Shown: piece by piece, positions 40,313-46,374 of the stretch
Position numbering within the stretch: position 1 is the stretch's first letter
Layout of the letters: each line of letters begins with the position of its first letter
NCBI GenBank assembly: GCA_040268355.1
Contig: JAWRIT010000024.1
Span: forward strand, 1-46,374
Source of the DNA: UBA1367 sp040268355
GTDB lineage: Bacteria > Actinomycetota > Coriobacteriia > Coriobacteriales > Atopobiaceae
Length of the DNA: 46,374 bases
Reading direction: 5' to 3'
Position numbers and translations under genes: made by a program
Notes under the pieces: model-generated
Told to the model about the DNA's origin: nothing
Database searches by the model: none
The model's input: the letters and a program-made list of their open reading frames with translations, nothing else

Positions 40313-41761
40313 CTAATCAAGCTCGCGCCCGTTCGAGCTCGTCACGCGCTGATACCAGAAGTAGGAGTCCTTGAGCAGGCGCTTGCCCGTCCCCTTCCCA
40401 TCGTTGTCATAGTCAACGTAAATGAAGCCGTAGCGCTTCTCGATCTCCGATGAGGAGCAGCTGATGATGTCGATCGGCCCCCACGGGTAATATCCGCGCA
40501 CGTCGACACCATCTTCGACCGCGTCAATCATGGCTTTGATGTGGTCGCGCAGGTACTCGATGCGGTAGGGGTCATGGATGGAGCCGTCCTCCTCGACCGT
40601 GTCATAGGACCCAAGGCCATTCTCGAGGATATAGAGCGGCAGCTGATAGCGGTCCCAATACTCGTTTAGCGCGATGCGCAGGCCAAGGGGGTCGACCGCC
40701 CACCCCCACGCGCTCTCTTTGAGCTTGGGGTTGGGTGCCTGTCCCAGCTCGGAGCCAAGGTAGATCTCCTTGCCCGACAGGCGCGTGTAGTAGTAGCTCA
40801 GCGAGACGAAGTCGACGGTTCCTTCGCGCAGGGCCTCCTCGTCGCCAGGGTAGAACGTGATGCTCACGTCGTGGTCATCGAACCACCGCAGGGCGTAGCC
40901 CGGATACGCGCCGCGAACCATGACATCACCGCAGAAGTATTCCATCTGGTTGTGACGCATGTTCCAAAACACGTCCTCGGGGTCGTACGAGCAGGGGTAG
41001 GTGAGGTTCGAGCAGAACATCATGCCAATCTGGTTGCTGGGGTACGTCTTGTGGGAGTACGCGGTGGCCAGCGCACAAGCAACGAGCTCGTTGTGGACGG
41101 CCTGGTACTTTGCCTCCAGAAGGTTTTCCACGCGGTCGGAGGCAATGCCAAGCGCGTTGAAGCTCTCATGGACGATGAGGTTGATCTGGTTGACGATGAC
41201 CCACTTGCTCACGCGGTCGCTGTAGCGGTCGAAGACCACCTTGCAGTAGCGCACAAAGAAGTCCACGACCTCTCGGCTGTACCAGCCATCGTATTTGAGC
41301 GCGAGGTTGAGCGGCATCTCGTAATGGCTGATCGTGATCAGCGGTTCGAGGCCATTTTCGATCATGCAATCGATGAGCCGGTCGTAGTAGGCCAAGCCCT
41401 CCTCGTTCGGCTCGTCGTCATCGCCGTTGGGAAAGATGCGCGCCCAGTTGATCGAGGTACGCAAGCTGGTCATGCCCGTGCCCGCAAGCAGCTTTAAGTC
41501 CTCGGGATAGGTGTGATAGAAGTCGATGCCCCGGCGCTTGGGATATCGCAGGTCATCTTCGTCCATGGCCCGCTGGATGTATGCGGTGTCGATCTCCATG
41601 TTGTAGCGCTCGGAGGGCGGGATGTCGCGTTGGTCGCGGTTGATGTCGGCCAGGCACCATCCCTTGCCGCCTTCCTTCCAGGCACCTTCCATCTGATTGG
41701 CGGCCAGCGCTCCACCCCAGATGAAGTCATCGGGAAGGCCGTGCCATTTGCTCATGCTCAT
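40313..41761 (-). CDS. GH1 glycosidase (phospho-glucosidase type) with acid/base Glu replaced by Gln
   Basis: A 482-residue GH1 enzyme with a full-length TIM barrel. The nucleophile E380 is intact in LYILENGLGSYD, and the phospho-sugar loop (SCSSSEIEKRYGFIYVDYD) is present. The acid/base motif, TFNEIN in relatives, reads VIVNQINLI: Q192 (codon CAG at 41186-41188) replaces Glu. Plant myrosinases carry the same exchange and use ascorbate as base on glucosinolates. The enzyme may thus act on S-glucosides or substrates with good leaving groups, or be a binding protein. An insertion after the N-terminal barrel strand (about 35-70, NRDQRDIPPSERYN) is also notable. The start ATG has AAAGGAAACTGAC. 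It follows the EIIA gene of the same PTS after 78 bases. Confidence 0.92.
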   Translation of the reverse strand: MSMSKWHGLPDDFIWGGALAANQMEGAWKEGGKGWCLADINRDQRDIPPSERYNMEIDTAYIQRAMDEDDLRYPKRRGIDFYHTYPEDLKLLAGTGMTSLRTSINWARIFPNGDDDEPNEEGLAYYDRLIDCMIENGLEPLITISHYEMPLNLALKYDGWYSREVVDFFVRYCKVVFDRYSDRVSKWVIVNQINLIVHESFNALGIASDRVENLLEAKYQAVHNELVACALATAYSHKTYPSNQIGMMFCSNLTYPCSYDPEDVFWNMRHNQMEYFCGDVMVRGAYPGYALRWFDDHDVSITFYPGDEEALREGTVDFVSLSYYYTRLSGKEIYLGSELGQAPNPKLKESAWGWAVDPLGLRIALNEYWDRYQLPLYILENGLGSYDTVEEDGSIHDPYRIEYLRDHIKAMIDAVEDGVDVRGYYPWGPIDIISCSSSEIEKRYGFIYVDYDNDGKGTGKRLLKDSYFWYQRVTSSNGRELD

Positions 41762-41839
41762 GTCAGTTTCCTTTCGTCCGCTTGGAACGGAGACCGGAGC
41801 CTGCGTGTTCCGCCCCGAACGCTACAGTCACGTCCCATG

Positions 41840-42232
41840 CTAGGACAGCCTGTCCTCTATCGAGGCAATGCGTGCGTCGCAAGCACGGGCCAGCTTGAGG
41901 ATGCTCATGGTGAGATTGAGCTCGACCTGAATGGTCATCAGGGTGTCCTGCGCGTGAGCAAACAGCACGTAGTACCCGAGCCGCTCCTCGCCACCTCGTA
42001 TGTCCCCCTGAATCATGGCCGTTTGGATGTTGTGGGCAACGACCTGGGTCTTCTCTGCCTCCTTGAGGAGCTCCTCCGCCTCGTCGAACTTGCCCTCACA
42101 GATGGCGTCGAATGCCTTGGTGGCACATGTTCGCGCGTCTCCGGAGCTCAGGATGATCTGCATCGCCTGCTCGACGACGTACCCGTTCTTCTCCTCTTCG
42201 CTCATGCCGCCCATGGGATTCTCGTCGTCCAT
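41840..42232 (-). CDS. PTS EIIA, lactose/cellobiose family
   Basis: A 130-residue trimeric-type helical phosphocarrier with the active H93 in VLFAHAQDTLMT and the family block GDARTCATKAFDAICEGKFDEAEELLKEA (read in pieces). It transfers phosphate from HPr to EIIB (43641-43958). It is the only lactose-type EIIA in the window and could also serve the EIIB at 21512-21814. The start ATG has AAAGGACTGCC upstream. A 13-bp hairpin separates it from EIIC. Confidence 0.94.
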   Translation of the reverse strand: MDDENPMGGMSEEEKNGYVVEQAMQIILSSGDARTCATKAFDAICEGKFDEAEELLKEAEKTQVVAHNIQTAMIQGDIRGGEERLGYYVLFAHAQDTLMTIQVELNLTMSILKLARACDARIASIEDRLS

Positions 42233-42262
42233 GGCAGTCCTTTCGTTTCGTAGGGATAGGAC

Positions 42263-42302
42263 CTGCCGGCCTGCCACCACAACCGCGATGGCAGACCGGC
42301 AG
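42263..42302 (-). terminator. 13-bp hairpin between EIIC and EIIA
   Basis: CTGCCGGCCTGCC (42263-42275) and GGCAGACCGGCAG (42290-42302) pair fully in minus-strand RNA (one G-U wobble) with a 14-base loop, beginning five bases past the EIIC stop. On the plus strand the wobble would be a C-A mismatch, so the structure is meant for the minus-strand transcript. There is no U-tract. Confidence 0.7.
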
Positions 42303-42307
42303 ACGCG

Positions 42308-43579
42308 TTAGGCCGCCGCGCCCTCAAGCCCCGCGGACTCCTCCTCGACCTTCTTGGCCTCGTACGCCTTGAAGAACGGGAACCAGATCATGCCGGAAAG
42401 CAGGAAAGTGAGAATGGCAAAGATGACACCGGTGATGGAGCCTTGCGTGGAGATGAAGGTCGAGATGGGGTACGGGCAGTACCACAGCTCGAACTGGATG
42501 TGCGGGATTGGCGCGAAGGGGATAACCTTGGTGAAGAGCCACGTGAGGAGCGGAAGAATGAGGCCTTGCAGCCACATGGGCAGCATGAGCATCGGATTCC
42601 AAGCGATGGCCCCAAAGACGACCGGCTCGTTGATGTTGAAGATGCCGGGCACGAGGCAGGCGCGGCCAAGGGCCTTGAGCTCGCGCGACTTGGAGAAGCA
42701 CATGAGCAGCACCAGCGAGAGCGTGGCACCAACGCCGCCGATCCAGAGGTAGCACGTGTAGACGAAGGTCTCGGTGAACACGTGCAGGTTGGCAATGGTG
42801 GCGGTGCCGGCGGCAACAAGCGCGAGGTTCTCTGCGATGAACGCGAGCTTCACCGGCTGGGTGACGGGAGTGAGGACCCAGGTTGAGATGCCCATGGAGT
42901 AGATCACACAGTAGAGGAACAGGATGATGGTCAGCCCGTACCAAGTGTCGGCAAAGTTCTGCAGCGGCATGAACAGGGCGACAACAAGGTTGTAGATGTC
43001 AAGCCCCGCAACCTGCACGCTCAGCCATCCCAGGCTGACGACGATGATGATCGGCAGCAGGGCGTCAAACCACTGGCGAACGAAATCGGGAATGGCGCTG
43101 TCCTCCTTGAAGAAGGAGAACTTGCTGAAGGCCCCAAAGATGAGTCCAGAGATGATGCCGGCAAAGATGGCCGCAAACATGCCGCCCGCCCCATAGGCTG
43201 TGTGACCTTGACCAAAGGCGCCCGCGACGCCATCGGCAACGACCTCGGGCTCGACCATGATCATGAAGAGGATCAGGCCAGAGATGCCGGCGAGAATGCG
43301 CTGCTTGCGATAGCGCTTCTTCTCGCAGTAGTTGAAGGGAATGAGAAAGGCCACCATGAGCGAGATCTTGCCCATGGTCCAGCCGAACGGTGTCCAGAAG
43401 CTCGGAAGGCTCGGTATGAAGTCGTTGAGGATGGCGCCTACGCAGAACAGCGACCCCGCGAGAATGAAGGGCAATATCTGCAGCAGCGAGTCCTTGATGA
43501 CAACGATCCAGGTCATGCTCGTGAGCTTCTGCAGTCTCGGCGCAAACGAGTTCTCAAGCCAGTTGATTAGTGTGTCCAC
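42308..43579 (-). CDS. PTS EIIC, lactose/cellobiose family
   Basis: A 423-residue membrane permease with about ten hydrophobic segments and the signature VPGIFNINEPVVFGAIAWNP. It is paralogous to the EIIC at 23255-24523. It is translocator for the sugar processed by the Gln-type GH1. The start is a GTG with GGAGGTATTTC upstream. It follows EIIB after 61 bases. Confidence 0.93.
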   Translation of the reverse strand: MDTLINWLENSFAPRLQKLTSMTWIVVIKDSLLQILPFILAGSLFCVGAILNDFIPSLPSFWTPFGWTMGKISLMVAFLIPFNYCEKKRYRKQRILAGISGLILFMIMVEPEVVADGVAGAFGQGHTAYGAGGMFAAIFAGIISGLIFGAFSKFSFFKEDSAIPDFVRQWFDALLPIIIVVSLGWLSVQVAGLDIYNLVVALFMPLQNFADTWYGLTIILFLYCVIYSMGISTWVLTPVTQPVKLAFIAENLALVAAGTATIANLHVFTETFVYTCYLWIGGVGATLSLVLLMCFSKSRELKALGRACLVPGIFNINEPVVFGAIAWNPMLMLPMWLQGLILPLLTWLFTKVIPFAPIPHIQFELWYCPYPISTFISTQGSITGVIFAILTFLLSGMIWFPFFKAYEAKKVEEESAGLEGAAA

Positions 43580-43640
43580 GAAATACCTCCCTGGTTGCTG
43601 GCAAAACCCTCGCGAACGTTGACGTCGGAGTCAGGTGGCG

Positions 43641-43958
43641 TCACTGCTCGCCAAAGAGCTCGAGGATGTGGTCGAGAGCCATGTCGCCGTTGAGACGGGC
43701 GTAATAGGCAGGCTTCATGACGGCGACCTTGATGGGATAGCCTTCACAGACCTCATTCATCTCGTCCTCGATGCTGGCCAGGTGCGGACCGATCAGCAGG
43801 CAGTCGATCTCTTCGACGTAATCCTGAACGGTGGCCTCGCTACGAGCGTTGACGGACATCTCGAGACCGCGCTTCTTGGCGGCCTTTCGAATGTTGGCGG
43901 CCAGAAAGCCCGACGACGCCCCCGAACCACAGACGAGTAGGACATTGTGTTTTGCCAT
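43641..43958 (-). CDS. PTS EIIB, lactose/cellobiose family
   Basis: A 105-residue phosphocarrier with phospho-cysteine C10 in NVLLVCGSGASSGFLAANIRKAA and the IDCLLIGPHL segment. It is the first gene of the operon EIIB-EIIC-EIIA-GH1-HPr-membrane protein, divergent from the PRD regulator. The start ATG has AAAGGAGCCGC upstream. Confidence 0.94.
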   Translation of the reverse strand: MAKHNVLLVCGSGASSGFLAANIRKAAKKRGLEMSVNARSEATVQDYVEEIDCLLIGPHLASIEDEMNEVCEGYPIKVAVMKPAYYARLNGDMALDHILELFGEQ

Positions 43959-44067
43959 TGCGGCTCCTTTCGCGTATAAGAAGCTCGACTGTGAGGAGCA
44001 TCGGCAGCGACCCCACAGCCCCCACAGTCATGATGGCAAGTGCCCATGGCCACACGCGAGCTGACAT

Positions 44068-44086
44068 TTTTCCGTATGTTGGAAAA
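44068..44086. promoter_or_regulatory. Candidate operator 1, TTTTCC-N7-GGAAAA
   Basis: A perfect inverted repeat with a 7-base spacer in the divergent region between EIIB and the PRD regulator, 109 bases upstream of EIIB. Its centre is about 24 bases from that of operator 2. Confidence 0.55.
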
Positions 44087-44091
44087 CGCAA

Positions 44092-44111
44092 CTTTCCGCT
44101 CTACTGGAAAG
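44092..44111. promoter_or_regulatory. Candidate operator 2, CTTTCC-N8-GGAAAG
   Basis: A perfect six-base inverted repeat with an 8-base spacer, about two helical turns from operator 1 and matching the site at 26663-26681. Paired sites would suit a dimeric PRD activator controlling both divergent promoters. Confidence 0.55.
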
Positions 44112-44186
44112 AACGCAGTTATCAATGCCTGTATTGCCTGTGGTAGCTTCAATAGTTGCAACGCTTTTGTGATATGGGGGCTTGGG

Positions 44187-46133
44187 ATGAAGCAAGAACG
44201 CATCGAGAAGCTCCTTGCGGTGCTTCGCGATGCCTCTGGGACATGGGTCACCTCGGCCGCCCTCTCGAAGCGCATTGGAACCACCGATCGCACCGTGCGC
44301 AACTACATCACCGAGATCAACGCCCGCGGCAGCGCACGGATCGAGTCGTCCCGCCTCGGATACCGGATCGTCGGAAGAAGTGACGCTACAGCCACTGCTG
44401 CCCCCACGAAGCTCGGCAAATCAATCGGGATTCACGACCGCATGTACTTCGTGCTTTCGCGCATCATCAACGCCAGAGGCCCCGTATCGGTCTTCGACCT
44501 TGCAGACGAGCTGGCCGTGAGCGAGAGCACGCTCGCAAGCAGCACCTTCCCGCCACTGCGCAGGCTTCTCGAGCGCTTCAACCTCACGCTCAGCTCACAC
44601 GACTTCATGGTTGCCATCGACGGCACCGAGGAGAACCTCCGTCGGCTGATAGGGTACGCCGCAACCCATGGAAGCGGCGCCTACTTCACCTCCACGCAGG
44701 CGCTCAAGCAGATGTTTCCCGGCTACGACATCGATCACATGCTCGAACGATTTGTGGACATCTGCCAGGATTCCGGCCTGTTCCTCAACAACTACGCCCT
44801 CTACAACCTGCTCGTGCACCTGGTCATCATTCTCGTGCGCCTGCAGGCAGGTTATTCGCTGGAAAGTGGCAGCGCGCCCCGGGCGCCGGAACTCCTGCTC
44901 GATAGCCACCACCGTGAGGCCATTGCGAGATGCGCCGACCGTATCCAGACCTATTGCCTTGAGGCCTTTCACGTCCAGCCAAACCATAACGACTATCTGC
45001 AGGTAATTGCGCTGATAGCCCTGTCATCGGACTACCGCGTGCAAGACGGGCTTGCTCGAGAACGCCTCGTAGAGTTGTTTGGCCAGGAGTTTCTCGACAC
45101 GATCGTGAATTCCCTTGAGGCGTTGTGCACGCGCTATCGGTTACCAGAGTTTGACGAGGAGTTCATTCTGCAGTTTGCGCTGCACCTTCATAACGCCTGT
45201 CAGCGAATTGCCTACAACGTTTCCTGTCCCAATCCCATCGCCGCGCAGCTCAAGCAGGACTATGCGCCGGTCTATGACATGTCGGTCTTTGTTATGCACC
45301 AGGTGTCACAGGCGGTTGGCGTCGTCTTCAGCGAGGACGAGATCGGCTTCATCGCCTATCACCTCGGTTCCTACCTGGAGTCTCATAAGCCTGGGAACCA
45401 GCGAACGACCTGCGTCCTCGTCATTGAGTCCTATCACGACTATGCGAACTCGTTTGTTTCCCGCCTTACCGAAGCGCTGCGAAAAGAGGTCGAGGTTCTG
45501 TCCACGCTTGGCGTGGACGAGTACCTGAAACTGCTTCCCACTTGCGACATGGTGGTCACCACCATCGGGTTCCCACACCATCATCGGCACACGGTCCTTG
45601 TGAGTCCCATTCTCTCAAACCGCAACATACGCAAAATCCGAAGCGAAGTCGAGGCGATCAGGCGCGAGAGGAGGCAGGCAGCCGCACTGAGCTATCTGCA
45701 GACGTACCTCACGCCGGAGCTGTATCTGCGCAATGTTCATGTGAGTGGGGCAGCCGAATGCATCAAGTTGCTGGGCCTGCACTGCCGCGATCTGGGCTAC
45801 GTGACCGAGGACTTTGTGGAGGATGTCCTGCTGCGTGAGCGAGTGTCTAACACCGCCTTTACCGACATCCTCGCCGTACCGCACGCCATCAGCAAGTTCG
45901 CGCTTCGATCATTTGTCTGCGTGTTGCACAACGACGAGCCCATCCCGTGGGGCGACCGATCGGTGAACTTCGTGCTCATGATTGGCCTCAGTCCTCAGGA
46001 TACTCATTTCTTCCAGGACATACTCGACCTAATCATTGAGCTGTTCCTGTCCCCAAAACGTAGCATGCAGGCACTCGCAAGCGACTCATATGAGCAGTTC
46101 ATGTCGATGCTGACCACAGGAGGCGGAAGGTAG
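44187..46133 (+). CDS. PRD-containing transcriptional regulator (BglG/LicR type)
   Basis: A 648-residue PTS-responsive regulator. Domains: HTH (about 3-60; LSKRIGTTDRTVRNYI), second HTH (about 80-145), PRD1 (about 180-290, H211), PRD2 (about 300-400, H333/H335 and H392), EIIB-like (about 405-495) and EIIA-like (about 505-640, H566 in ILAVPHAISK). In the EIIB-like domain the phospho-cysteine position holds Glu (CVLVIESYHDYANSF, E414), unlike the other regulator of the window. The start ATG follows GGGGGCTTGGG. It is divergent from the EIIB-to-HPr operon, its likely target. Confidence 0.92.
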   Translation: MKQERIEKLLAVLRDASGTWVTSAALSKRIGTTDRTVRNYITEINARGSARIESSRLGYRIVGRSDATATAAPTKLGKSIGIHDRMYFVLSRIINARGPVSVFDLADELAVSESTLASSTFPPLRRLLERFNLTLSSHDFMVAIDGTEENLRRLIGYAATHGSGAYFTSTQALKQMFPGYDIDHMLERFVDICQDSGLFLNNYALYNLLVHLVIILVRLQAGYSLESGSAPRAPELLLDSHHREAIARCADRIQTYCLEAFHVQPNHNDYLQVIALIALSSDYRVQDGLARERLVELFGQEFLDTIVNSLEALCTRYRLPEFDEEFILQFALHLHNACQRIAYNVSCPNPIAAQLKQDYAPVYDMSVFVMHQVSQAVGVVFSEDEIGFIAYHLGSYLESHKPGNQRTTCVLVIESYHDYANSFVSRLTEALRKEVEVLSTLGVDEYLKLLPTCDMVVTTIGFPHHHRHTVLVSPILSNRNIRKIRSEVEAIRRERRQAAALSYLQTYLTPELYLRNVHVSGAAECIKLLGLHCRDLGYVTEDFVEDVLLRERVSNTAFTDILAVPHAISKFALRSFVCVLHNDEPIPWGDRSVNFVLMIGLSPQDTHFFQDILDLIIELFLSPKRSMQALASDSYEQFMSMLTTGGGR

Positions 46134-46177
46134 GCCCACGCTTCTCCGCGCCATCTCGTGCCCGCTAGAGCCGTCGC

Positions 46178-46202
46178 GCGCTGATGTCTGGGGGATCAGC
46201 GC
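46178..46202 (+). terminator. Hairpin after the PRD regulator
   Basis: GCGCTGAT (46178-46185) pairs perfectly with ATCAGCGC (46195-46202), loop nine bases, 44 bases past the stop. No U-tract. Probable U-less terminator. Confidence 0.55.
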
Positions 46203-46233
46203 AACATCACGAGTCTCAAGATCTACGCCACGG

Positions 46234-46374
46234 CATAGGAGGCGATTTTCGGCCTTCTAGGCGACTCCAATGACAAATTGTGCGTCGCACGAGCATTTTG
46301 GCCCTTGTGCCGCCTCTGAGGCGTTTGCCTAGTTAAAAGGATCATCTTTTGTGGTCCGTCGCACATGGTCTGGT
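46234..46374 (+). repeat. Structured intergenic element, copy 2 (cut by window end)
   Basis: Homologous to 10071-10215. Helix 1: GGAGGCG (46238-46244) with CGCCTCT (46311-46317). Helix 2: CTAGGC (46257-46262) with GCCTAG (46327-46332), compensated relative to CCTGGG/CCCAGG in copy 1. A local alternative hairpin CGCC-TCTGA-GGCG (46311-46323) competes with helix 1. It follows the PRD regulator and its hairpin, with no gene before the window end. Confidence 0.65.

Noticed and set aside
43590..43607. RAT-like GGTTGCTGGCAAAACC segment
   Set aside because: It is on the plus strand, opposite to the transcribed genes there, and is only 16 bases, too short for a RAT.

Overview
The window looks like chromosome from a high-GC, sugar-fermenting, anaerobic actinobacterium of the Coriobacteriia, most like an Olsenella/Atopobium-type gut or oral organism. 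This is inferred from three things: GC-rich codon use with strong AAGGAGG-type ribosome binding sites, the very high density of phosphotransferase (PTS) systems, and CoA-dependent fermentation genes. I cannot name the species. I see no rRNA, tRNA, CRISPR array, phage or intact insertion sequence.

Layout. 1-6.7 kb: aldo/keto reductase and SnoaL-like protein, a binuclear-metal amidohydrolase, and two paralogous APC amino-acid permeases separated by a degenerate 20/24-bp tandem repeat array. 6.8-9.0 kb: a LytS/LytTR two-component system divergent from the second permease. 9.3-11.4 kb: an XRE regulator with a zinc ribbon, about 1.07 kb of non-coding DNA holding two unusual repeat structures, and a peptidase E-like protein. 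11.5-18.5 kb (minus strand): a glucoside-type PTS EIIBC followed by GH3, GH43 and GH35 glycosidases. 18.6-21.5 kb (plus strand): a fossil of a BglG/LicT antiterminator, a RAT-like leader site, a second EIIBC and a NIF3-like protein. 21.5-26.6 kb (minus): EIIC, GH1 and EIIB of a lactose/cellobiose-type PTS behind a PRD regulator. 26.8-36.6 kb (minus): a fructose-type PTS EIIB-EIIC, class II aldolase, acyl-CoA ligase, CoA-transferase, 3-hydroxyacyl-CoA dehydrogenase, thiolase, iron alcohol dehydrogenase and EIIA. 36.9-39.2 kb (plus): a small membrane protein, a PfkB-fold protein lacking its catalytic Asp, and an alpha/beta hydrolase. 39.4-46.1 kb: another lactose/cellobiose-type PTS with a GH1 enzyme whose acid/base Glu is Gln, a paralogous HPr, a small membrane protein and a divergent PRD regulator. 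The window ends in a second copy of the structured repeat found at 10.1 kb.

How it fits together. Four or five sugar uptake systems feed glycolysis, each with its own hydrolase or aldolase. EIIA subunits are missing from three of them, so EIIA sharing is likely. Two PRD regulators sit next to matching TTTCC-N7/8-GGAAA inverted repeats. Very stable GC hairpins without U-tracts lie directly after several PTS genes and probably end or segment the transcripts.

The most unusual items are: the two-copy intergenic element whose potential helices covary in a pseudoknot order; the GH1 enzyme with a myrosinase-like Glu-to-Gln change; the PTS operon carrying a 3-hydroxybutyryl-CoA module without crotonase; the decayed antiterminator beside a surviving RAT-like site; and the PfkB pseudokinase. 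All function calls come from reading motifs by eye; no database search was possible.
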